From Phormidium tenue FACHB-1052 (GTDB lineage: Bacteria; Cyanobacteriota; Cyanobacteriia; Phormidesmidales; Phormidesmidaceae), in the NCBI RefSeq assembly GCF_014696675.1, contig NZ_JACJQN010000006.1:1-64000 (forward strand): a DNA stretch of 64,000 bases, given 5' to 3'. The translations under genes and the position numbers were made by a program. The notes beneath the pieces were generated by a model. It worked only from the letters and a program-made list of their open reading frames with translations, ran no database searches and was not told the origin of the DNA. Shown piece after piece: positions 57,320-64,000 of the stretch; the first letter of the stretch is position 1, and every line of letters starts with the position of its first letter.

Positions 57320-57652
57320 TTAGGACGCTACGGCATCTAAAGAGGCGAAGGGATCGGGAATGGTAGCGGAGGGAGCCTCAAATTCACCGGTGCCTACATA
57401 GTCAAACCGCAGTTTGACCCAGGTAATAAACTGCTTGCTGGTAGAAACTAGAGCTACAGAAGGCTGGGGGCAGCGGGCCTTAACGCTGGCCAACTCAGGA
57501 GCCTCTAGAAAAGCGGGAGACTTAACCAGCCAAAAATTCACCTCCTGCTCTTGTTCCTGATAGTAGCGGCGGCGCTCCTTGAGGGATTCTTCAAGGGGTT
57601 CTTCTTCGAGCAGAAACTTTTGGCTGGCGACGGCGTAGTAGTAGGTGGTCAT
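57320..57652 (-). CDS. ycf54: Ycf54, Mg-protoporphyrin monomethylester cyclase subunit
   Basis: The 110-residue protein begins with MTTYYYAVASQKFLLEEEPLEESLKERRRYYQEQ, a sequence typical of Ycf54. Ycf54 is needed for the aerobic cyclase reaction of chlorophyll synthesis (with AcsF). The segment ASVKARCPQPSVALVSTSKQFITWVKLRFDYV completes the family core. The C-terminal ~20 residues are variable. The upstream neighbour is pdxJ on the same strand, across an A/T-rich repeat. Confidence 0.95.
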   Translation of the reverse strand: MTTYYYAVASQKFLLEEEPLEESLKERRRYYQEQEQEVNFWLVKSPAFLEAPELASVKARCPQPSVALVSTSKQFITWVKLRFDYVGTGEFEAPSATIPDPFASLDAVAS

Positions 57653-57690
57653 GGGAAATCTCCTTTAGGGTGGGTGGGTAGGGGGCGAGG

Positions 57691-57736
57691 AATGCAAAGT
57701 TCAAAATTTTGAATTCTCAATTTTGAATTTTGCATT
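57691..57736. repeat. Inverted repeat of TTTTGAA units between pdxJ and ycf54
   Basis: The arms AATGCAAAGTTCAAAATT and AATTTTGAATTTTGCATT differ by one base from perfect pairing across a ten-base loop. The units belong to the same TTTTGAA family as at 50977 and 16371. It can fold into a stem of 18 pairs. In position it could act as a terminator for pdxJ or be a dispersed repeat. Confidence 0.7.
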
Positions 57737-57739
57737 TCC

Positions 57740-58450
57740 TCAGATCAGCGCTTTCATCTCGCGGACGGCGCGCTCTAGGCCGACCAATACCGCGCGGCTA
57801 ACGATGCTGTGGCCGATGTTCAGCTCCTCCATACCAGGGATGCGGGCGACTGGAGTGGTGTTCCAGTAGGTGAGGCCGTGGCCGGCGTTGACCCGCAGGC
57901 CGAGGGCGATCGCCTGGGCCGTTCCCTGAGCCAGAATGTCGAGTTCGCGGTGGAGGTTCGCTTCGGCCTTGGCCTCGGCGTAGGGGCCGGTGTGCAGCTC
58001 GATAAACTGGGCACCGACCTGCGCTGAAGCCTCAATTTGGTCGGTGGCAGCGTCGATGAACAGGCTGACCGGAATGCCAGCGCTCTGAAGGGTGTTGACT
58101 ACGGATTTCATCCGATCGGTTTGACCGGCAATATCTAGCCCGCCTTCGGTAGTGACTTCCTCGCGCCGCTCGGGCACTAGGGTGACGTAGTCAGGTTTGA
58201 CATCGAGGGCGATCGCCACCATTTCGTCGGTGGCAGCCATTTCCAAATTTAGGTGGGTGCGCACCGTCTGCCGCAGCAGGCGCACGTCGCGGTCTTGCAT
58301 GTGGCGACGGTCTTCGCGCAGGTGCACGGTGATGCCATCGGCACCGGCTAGCTCGGCCAGCACCGCGGCGGCCACGGGGTCGGGCTCAACGGTGCGGCGG
58401 GCCTGGCGAATCGTGGCAATGTGGTCAATGTTGACTCCCAGGGTAGGCAA
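57740..58450 (-). CDS. pdxJ: Pyridoxine 5'-phosphate synthase
   Basis: This enzyme of the deoxyxylulose-dependent vitamin B6 pathway closes the ring of pyridoxine phosphate. The 236 residues have [19 protein letters not shown], the [15 protein letters not shown] active-site loop, [14 protein letters not shown] and GHGLTYWNT. The start is probably TTG 58450, with GAGGAG 7 bases before it, giving the normal N-terminus; a TTG at 58465 is also in frame. Confidence 0.95.
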   Translation of the reverse strand: MPTLGVNIDHIATIRQARRTVEPDPVAAAVLAELAGADGITVHLREDRRHMQDRDVRLLRQTVRTHLNLEMAATDEMVAIALDVKPDYVTLVPERREEVTTEGGLDIAGQTDRMKSVVNTLQSAGIPVSLFIDAATDQIEASAQVGAQFIELHTGPYAEAKAEANLHRELDILAQGTAQAIALGLRVNAGHGLTYWNTTPVARIPGMEELNIGHSIVSRAVLVGLERAVREMKALI

Positions 58451-58526
58451 GCGATCGCTCCTCAACGTTCCTAGACGCTACAGCCTACGATCCTACCCTA
58501 TCGGCCTACCTTGCTAAAAGTCGCCG

Positions 58527-60707
58527 CTAAAAGTCGATGGAGCGAACCATGGGCTGGGGGGCTGGGGTGACGGCGGCACTATCGGTCGGGGGGATGGTGG
58601 CAGACGAGATCGTGGTGCGATCGGTGGCGTTAACAATCGCACCCAGCAGCGGCAGGTCTTCGTTTTCTAACAGTTGTTCTAACAGAGCCTCTAGCACCGC
58701 TTTGTCGGTGTAGCCGGGGCGGGTCACCAGCAGTAGCCCATCGCTAGCTGCCCCTAAGAGCAGAGCGTCATTGCTGTTGCCCAGGGGCGGCGCGTCGATC
58801 AGCACTAGGTCAAATCGAGCGCGAGCATCAGTTAAAAACTGCCCCATCTCGCTCGACTCCAGAATGGCCGCCGGGTGGGGCTGGGGGCCGGGACTGGGGG
58901 CCAGATACAGGTTTTCAACCCAGGGCGCAAGCTGAATCGGCTCCTGCTGCCGCCCGGCGTAGTAGTGCAGCGGTGCCGAGATGGCGGCTGGGCTGAGCTT
59001 GATCCCCAGGCGGTGGCCGCAGGAGGGTTGACGCAAGTCAGCTTCGACAATCAGGGTGCGACGTCCGGCGCGAGCGGCGGCAATGCCCAGGTTAAAGGCG
59101 CTGGTGGTTTTGCCTTCCCCCGACCGGCTGCTAACCACGAGCACCACTCGCGGGGGTGTCCCAGCCTCAGACAAGCTGCCCGCCCGCCGCAGGCTGCTGC
59201 GCAGGCGCTCATAGATTTCAAGGTCGGGAGTTTGGGGTTGGTAGAGAATTGGCCAGCCCTGGGAGGAGGTAGCCGCCAAGGCCGGGACTAACCCCAACAC
59301 CGGCACATCTTGATCGGTGAGAATGCCCTGGAGGTCTTCCGGGGTGCGGGCGGTGCTGTCGAGCAGATCAAGCAAAAAGGCCACGGCTCCGGCGGCGACA
59401 ATTCCCAGTAGCCCGCCTACAGCCATGACGACGATGGGGCTGGTGGGCGGGTCAGCCTGGAGCGTGGTGGTGGGCGGTTGGGCGACGGTGAGGCTGCTGG
59501 CGGTCTCGGCCTCGGCAGCCTGGGCATCAATGCGTTTGGCCTGAATTTGGTCGTAGAGAGCCTGATTGAGGGCCACCTGCTGGGCCAGGCGATTGCGCTC
59601 TAGCTGCTTGTTTGGCAGGCTGGAGTACTGCTGGCGCAGTTGGCCATCGCTCTGGCTGAGCACCTGCTGCTGGCTAGCCAAGGCGGCCCGCTGGGCGCTG
59701 AGGGTCACCAGTTGATTGGCCAGGGCAGCGCGGGCGGGGTCGAGGCTGCTGTTTTGGCGCACTTCACTAACGCTGGGCAGGGCGGCTAGATCTTGTCCCC
59801 CAATTACCTCCTGGGCGCGCTCGGCCAGCAGGGCGTTGTAAGCGGCCAAGTTTTGGCGCAGGTCTTGAATGGTAGGGTGCGACTCGCGCAGGGTGGCCGA
59901 CAGCAGCTTGAGCTGGGTTTCGCTCTCTAAAATCTGCGATCGCAGCTGGGCAATAATCGGGTCAGCGCTCAGGGCCGAAGCGGTGAATGCCTGCCCCGGC
60001 GTCAGCCCTAGCTGCTGTTGTAGGCTCTGAATTTGGGAGTCGAGCCCCGCCAGGGCAATTTGGTTCTGGCGCTGCTGCTGCTGTCCGCCCGAGATTGCCC
60101 CCAGCAGGCTGCCGTCGAGGGCAGATTGAATGGCCGGGCCTTCGGTGCGATCGTAGGTCTCAAGGGCCTGTTCGGCAGCCCGGAGGTCGGCCTCCACAGC
60201 GGGCAGGCGTTCATCTAAGGCGGTCACAATGGCCCCAATTCTGGCGCGGTTGGTGACTCGGCTCAGCTCCACCATGGCCTCAAACATCAGGCTAAGGGTG
60301 AGCTGGGTCTGCTCTGCGTCGGCCCCGCGAAAGGTAACTGTGACCCGCTGCACCAGGTTTTCTTCCCCCTCCAGTTTGACCGTGGTGCGGTAGCGCAGGG
60401 TTTCAGGATCCATTGAAATTCCTTGCCGCTCTAGCTCCTGGGACACCTGCTGAAGCAGCACGTCAGCCAGCAAAAATTCCTCCGAAATAATGCCCTGGCC
60501 CCGCTGCTGCACTTCGGTACCGGTGGTGGTGAGGGCAACGACGGGCGCATTCTGTACCAGTACCCCCTCAGCTCGATACAGCGGCGGTGGCGGCGGCTGC
60601 ACGGCTACCACCGCTGAGATACCCAAAATTCCCAGCAGGGTTGCCAGACTAGGCCACTTGTAGCGGTCGAGGGCCAGCAGATAGCGTTTAACAAAAGGAG
60701 AAACCAT
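58527..60707 (-). CDS. Wzc-like polysaccharide co-polymerase / BY-kinase-type ATPase
   Basis: This 726-residue membrane protein has one helix near 20-38, a periplasmic Wzz-type domain with long coiled coils (~150-410, many Gln/Leu), a second helix near 430-450, and a C-terminal cytoplasmic ATPase with Walker A SSRSGEGKTTSA, Walker A' LIVEADLRQ and Walker B LVLIDAPPLGNSND. Wzc regulates length and export of capsule or exopolysaccharide together with Wza. The C-terminal tail is Thr/Pro-rich and has no tyrosines, so autophosphorylation on a tail Tyr cluster appears absent. It lies 23 bases after the end of the Wza-like gene, in the same operon. Confidence 0.9.
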   Translation of the reverse strand: MVSPFVKRYLLALDRYKWPSLATLLGILGISAVVAVQPPPPPLYRAEGVLVQNAPVVALTTTGTEVQQRGQGIISEEFLLADVLLQQVSQELERQGISMDPETLRYRTTVKLEGEENLVQRVTVTFRGADAEQTQLTLSLMFEAMVELSRVTNRARIGAIVTALDERLPAVEADLRAAEQALETYDRTEGPAIQSALDGSLLGAISGGQQQQRQNQIALAGLDSQIQSLQQQLGLTPGQAFTASALSADPIIAQLRSQILESETQLKLLSATLRESHPTIQDLRQNLAAYNALLAERAQEVIGGQDLAALPSVSEVRQNSSLDPARAALANQLVTLSAQRAALASQQQVLSQSDGQLRQQYSSLPNKQLERNRLAQQVALNQALYDQIQAKRIDAQAAEAETASSLTVAQPPTTTLQADPPTSPIVVMAVGGLLGIVAAGAVAFLLDLLDSTARTPEDLQGILTDQDVPVLGLVPALAATSSQGWPILYQPQTPDLEIYERLRSSLRRAGSLSEAGTPPRVVLVVSSRSGEGKTTSAFNLGIAAARAGRRTLIVEADLRQPSCGHRLGIKLSPAAISAPLHYYAGRQQEPIQLAPWVENLYLAPSPGPQPHPAAILESSEMGQFLTDARARFDLVLIDAPPLGNSNDALLLGAASDGLLLVTRPGYTDKAVLEALLEQLLENEDLPLLGAIVNATDRTTISSATIPPTDSAAVTPAPQPMVRSIDF

Positions 60708-60730
60708 CGCTGTTCTCAGGGGCTAAGGCC

Positions 60731-61846
60731 CTAGGGTCTAAATAACGAGTCTGCTGAATCGGTCAGTGAGTCAAAAAAGAGCAAAAAGCCCAACACATCG
60801 CGGAAGGGCTGAGTAAAGGTATTGAGAGCATAGCTGACCCGCGCCAGCAGGTTGCGGTCAACCACCAAGATGTCGTTTTCCTGAAGGGGAATGTTCTGAC
60901 TCAAGTCACCGTTTACCGCCGCCGTCGCATCCACCGTAATCGTATCGGCCAAGCCAGTTTCGGGGTTGAATCGCAGCACCGCAATACGGTTGTAGGCGGC
61001 CACATCGGGGTTGACCCCCGCCACGGCCAAAGCGTCTAAAAAGCGGCTGCCGTTACGCAAATTAATGGCTCCAAAGCGAGCTTCCCCGCCCCGCGCCCCA
61101 GCGGCTCGGTTGAGTATGCGGATGGTAATTTCGGGGCGGGCCAGGGTTGAGCTGGCTACTAGGGCGCGATCGTAGCTCTCCACATTTTCTGGGGCCAGGC
61201 GGGGTACCGTGACCACATCGCCGTCCTGGAGCCTCACCTGGGGAATGGGTTCGCCCTGGAGAAGTGGGGTGAACAAATCTACGGTGCGCGAGAGTACGTC
61301 GCCGCTCTCTAGGGGCCGATCCACCTGAACGAGGCGCAGATCCGCCAGGGTGGTAGAGCCCCCTGCGGTCAACAGCGCCACCGATAGCTGTGGAGCCTGC
61401 AAGGGGTAAAACCCTGGACGGGGCACCTCGCCTACCACCGTCACTTCTACCGGGCGCTGGGTGGTGAGAATCACCGACACATCAGGATTTACCACGTACT
61501 GGTTGTAGAGGTTAAAAATTGTTTCGCGGGTTTCGTCTAGGGTGAGCCCGGCAAGGTTGATCGTGCCCGCTAAGGGCAGCACCACATTGCCCTGAATATC
61601 TAGAGTAGCCGGAAAGCTCAGGTCGGGAAACCGCTGTACTCCAACAAAAATGCCGTCTCCAGGCCCTAGACGGTAATCGTCAAAGGCGGTGTTCAGGTTC
61701 TCGGATTCTAGCCTGAGGCTAGAACCTGGGAGGTGCTCGGGCAATGCCGCTGGGGATGGCTGGGCGATCGCTGGGGCGATCGCGATCGCCAACCAAAGCC
61801 CCGTCACCCCAACGCCCCAGCATTGAGCTGAACCACAAAAAACCAT
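60731..61846 (-). CDS. Wza-like polysaccharide export protein
   Basis: The 371 residues start with a signal peptide ending AIAPAIAQ (no lipobox cysteine next to it) and contain a polysaccharide export domain with DDYRLGPGDGIFVGVQRFPDLS, then two or more SLBB repeats (EVTVVGEVPRPGFYPL and later segments). Such proteins form the outer-membrane channel for capsular or exopolysaccharide. ATG 61846 fits AGGG about 8 bases upstream. The gene is transcribed just before the Wzc-like gene. Confidence 0.9.
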   Translation of the reverse strand: MVFCGSAQCWGVGVTGLWLAIAIAPAIAQPSPAALPEHLPGSSLRLESENLNTAFDDYRLGPGDGIFVGVQRFPDLSFPATLDIQGNVVLPLAGTINLAGLTLDETRETIFNLYNQYVVNPDVSVILTTQRPVEVTVVGEVPRPGFYPLQAPQLSVALLTAGGSTTLADLRLVQVDRPLESGDVLSRTVDLFTPLLQGEPIPQVRLQDGDVVTVPRLAPENVESYDRALVASSTLARPEITIRILNRAAGARGGEARFGAINLRNGSRFLDALAVAGVNPDVAAYNRIAVLRFNPETGLADTITVDATAAVNGDLSQNIPLQENDILVVDRNLLARVSYALNTFTQPFRDVLGFLLFFDSLTDSADSLFRP

Positions 61847-62257
61847 AGCTTTAACCCTGGGACGCGATCGCAATGGACGAATACCCAATATTGACCCATT
61901 TTTCTAGCGGTGGGACAGGGTTCGGCGCAGCCTCGTTCAAAGAAGGGCGCTAATTTTGAATTTTTTCCTCTGCCCTGCCAGATTCAGGTTGCTAACAACT
62001 AAGCTCGATGCCAGATCGCTCTGGAGGTGCGACAACCGAGCTTCAGTTTTTATACACGGCAGTTTGTAAAAACTTTACGGTGTAATCATAGATCTGAATT
62101 TTTTGGCAATATTCCTTGCTTTTCCCACGTTCTTAAATTCAGCCGTATAGTCTGTACAGCAGTTAGGGGTGGGTACACTTAGCCCTGCGTAGCTCATTTT
62201 TTCCGTCTAGATACATCTCTATGATTAGTTTTGGCTGGCTTGCTACAGGTATCTTCA
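61847..62257. other. Divergent promoter region, no gene recognised
   Basis: About 410 bases, A/T-rich in the right half, separate the leftward Wza operon from the rightward sugar-gene pair. It must hold promoters for both. One partial TTTTGAA repeat lies near 61951. A small hairpin GTAAA/TTTAC is at about 62068-62080. No RNA gene is visible. Confidence 0.5.
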
Positions 62258-63316
62258 ATGGGTAAATCTCTAAAGGCTGCGGTGATTGGCACCGGCGTTA
62301 TTTCTAAGCAACATCTAAGCTTTCTAGATAGTTCTGACCACAGTGAGCTGGTTGGGGTGTGCGATCTGTCTGCCGCCGCCGCTAAGTATGCCGCTGAGAC
62401 GTTTCATGCTGGCCAAGCCTTCACCGATTACCAAACCATGCTGGCCGAAACCAAGCCCGACGTGGTTCACATTCTGACCCCGCCAAATACTCACCAAAAG
62501 CTGGTCACTGACTGTCTCAATGCCCAGGCCCACGTGATCTGCGAAAAGCCGATTACGCCCACCTACGAGGACTTCAAAACCCTCTGGCACTTAGCTCAGG
62601 AGAAAAACCTGCACCTGATCGAAAACCACAACTACCGATTTAACGAAGCCATTCTCAAAATCGAAGAAATGGTCAAAGACGGTACCTTGGGCGAGGTGCA
62701 AGAGGTTGAGGTACGCGTTGCCCTAGGCTATCGCGAAGCAGGCGGGCGCTTTGCCGATCGCAACCTGCCCAACCCCGTCCACAAGCTGCCCGCCGGGGTC
62801 GTGCATGACGTGATTACCCACATGGCCTATCTGCTGCTGCGGTTCATGCCCGAGGTAGACCGGGTCGCTGCGGCCTGGAGCAACCACGGCGGCGGCGATC
62901 TGTTCAAGTACGACGACCTCGACGCCATTCTGCTCAACGGCCAGCAGCACGCCCGGCTGCGGTTTAGCTGCTACACTAAGCCCGAGTGTTTTACCCTGTT
63001 CGTCAGAGGCAGCCAGGGCTATGCCGAAACCGACCTATTTCAGCCCTACCTGCGCACCGTGATTCCTCGGGCCGGGGGCGAGCAGCTTTCGCCACTGATC
63101 AACCACTTCGTCAACGGCTGGGATCTGATGGGTTCTAGCGTTAAAAACTTTCGCAACAAGGTCATGCAGCGCACCGCCTACGAAGGGCTGCACCGCCTGC
63201 TCGACCAGACCTACGCCGCTATTCTTCACGATCAGCCCATGCCGGTGAGCTTCGAAGATATGGATAAAACCAACCGCTTAATTGAGACCCTACTTGCAGA
63301 GGAGAACCGAGTATGA
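62258..63316 (+). CDS. Gfo/Idh/MocA-family oxidoreductase
   Basis: The 352-residue protein starts with the NAD-binding motif AAVIGTGVISKQHLSFL and contains the family signature ICEKPITPTYEDFKTL, with the catalytic Lys in EKP. A longer C-terminal domain binds the substrate. Relatives act on sugars, often nucleotide-activated ones, in polysaccharide or inositol metabolism. ATG 62258 has AGG 8 bases upstream. Its stop overlaps the next start (ATGA), and it lies across from the Wza/Wzc export genes, so surface-glycan precursor synthesis is likely. Confidence 0.88.
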   Translation: MGKSLKAAVIGTGVISKQHLSFLDSSDHSELVGVCDLSAAAAKYAAETFHAGQAFTDYQTMLAETKPDVVHILTPPNTHQKLVTDCLNAQAHVICEKPITPTYEDFKTLWHLAQEKNLHLIENHNYRFNEAILKIEEMVKDGTLGEVQEVEVRVALGYREAGGRFADRNLPNPVHKLPAGVVHDVITHMAYLLLRFMPEVDRVAAAWSNHGGGDLFKYDDLDAILLNGQQHARLRFSCYTKPECFTLFVRGSQGYAETDLFQPYLRTVIPRAGGEQLSPLINHFVNGWDLMGSSVKNFRNKVMQRTAYEGLHRLLDQTYAAILHDQPMPVSFEDMDKTNRLIETLLAEENRV

Positions 63317-64000
63317 AGCTGTTTATTACTGGAGCATCGGGTTTTTTAGGCAAGTATGTGGTGGCCGAGGCGGTGCGGCAGGGCTACGCCGTTAAAGCCG
63401 TAGTGCGTCCCGCTACCGACACCTCGAAGCTGGCCTGGGCGAGCCACCCCGCCGTCGAGCTAGTGCGCGTTGATCTGCGCCAGGGTCGCGGCATCGCCGA
63501 AGCCCTCAGCGACGTTGACTGCGTGATTCATCTGGCGGCGGTCAAGGGCGGCGATTTTTACGATCGCTTTGCAGGCACCGTGCTCACCACCGAAAACCTG
63601 CTGGGCGCGATGACCACCGCCGCTGTAAAAAAGCTGGTGGCCACCAGCACTTTCTCGGTGTACGACTACTTCACCCCCCCAGCCAACCGGGTGATCGACG
63701 AAGCTTTTCCCATCGAGTCTGAACCCGAGTACCGCGACGCCTACGCCCAGACTAAGCTGATTCAAGAAGACCTGATGCGCGACTGGGGCAAAGCCAATGA
63801 TGCCGCCGTCACCCTGATTCGCCCGGGCATGATCTATGGCCGTGAGGCACTGTGGAACGCCTGCCATGGGGCCGACTTTGGCTCCAAGTGGCTACTAATT
63901 GGCCCCAATGCCTTGATTCCAGTTACTTACGTCGAAAACTGCGCCGAGGCCATTGTGCTATCGGTGGGCAGCGCTGCCGCCGCTGGCGAAGTGATCAACG
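63313..64000 (+). CDS. NAD-dependent epimerase/dehydratase (extended SDR), cut by window edge
   Basis: Translation from the ATG at 63313 gives 229 residues to the end of the window without a stop. The nucleotide-binding motif is ITGASGFLGKYV, followed by HLAAVKGG, an STFSVYDY active-site strand and the catalytic YAQTK. The sequence matches nucleotide-sugar epimerases or reductases of the extended SDR type. It overlaps the preceding oxidoreductase gene by four bases, so the two are coupled and probably work on the same sugar pathway. The C-terminus is beyond the window. Confidence 0.9.
   Translation, partial: MKLFITGASGFLGKYVVAEAVRQGYAVKAVVRPATDTSKLAWASHPAVELVRVDLRQGRGIAEALSDVDCVIHLAAVKGGDFYDRFAGTVLTTENLLGAMTTAAVKKLVATSTFSVYDYFTPPANRVIDEAFPIESEPEYRDAYAQTKLIQEDLMRDWGKANDAAVTLIRPGMIYGREALWNACHGADFGSKWLLIGPNALIPVTYVENCAEAIVLSVGSAAAAGEVIN

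Overview
The window is chromosomal DNA of a cyanobacterium. Photosystem II genes (psb28, psbU, a PsbP/CyanoP lipoprotein), ycf54, crtE, a cyAbrB regulator, DUF3598/DUF2854/DUF3326 proteins and frequent copies of the HIP1 octamer GCGATCGC all point there. The fairly high GC content and the number of large hybrid histidine kinases suggest a filamentous Leptolyngbya/Nodosilinea-like lineage. That placement is an inference; no rRNA or tRNA gene was recognised to confirm it.

Region 1-13 kb is an accessory-looking block. The left edge (1-100) is the end of an IS5-type insertion sequence, and a complete copy lies inverted at 12016-12926. Between them are an RsbR-RsbS-RsbT stressosome operon with a SpoIIE/RsbX-type phosphatase and two hybrid histidine kinases (238-7077), two exported proteins, leuA, and a Pro/Gln-rich repeat protein. 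Two inverted copies of one 150-bp MITE, each with a perfect 8-bp target duplication, lie at 8623-8772 and 12994-13142.

Region 13-28 kb holds an ArsB/NhaD-type permease whose leader matches the c-di-AMP (ydaO-yuaA) riboswitch, a glycosyltransferase and flippase-like pair (the second interrupted in frame by dispersed-repeat DNA), an NlpC/P60 peptidase, a large unknown membrane protein, cyAbrB, an Rrf2 regulator overlapping cobD, ddl, plsY, a fasciclin lipoprotein and a GPH-type transporter. An IS-derived MITE at 28024-28170 lies exactly on a stop codon.

Region 28-43 kb is mostly core metabolism: psb28-moaB-DUF3598, purD, an Rcp1-like regulator with a hybrid kinase, DUF3326, a ferredoxin, DUF2854, an apparently exported methyltransferase, CyanoP, maf, and acpP-fabF-tkt.

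Region 43-50.4 kb is a second signalling island: a 1218-residue CHASE3-HAMP-GAF-kinase with three receiver domains, then CheR, CheB and another hybrid kinase in overlapping order, with no chemoreceptor, CheA or CheW nearby.

Region 50-64 kb carries DUF2227, nadB, psbU, folD, crtE and a DUF212 protein, ycf54, pdxJ, a Wzc/Wza-type polysaccharide export pair, and an oxidoreductase plus sugar-epimerase pair cut by the right edge. The most notable regulatory element is the riboswitch at 14671-14800. The most notable protein system is the stressosome-to-phosphorelay operon, in which RsbT-like ATPase modules occur free, fused to a phosphatase and fused to a histidine kinase in three consecutive genes.
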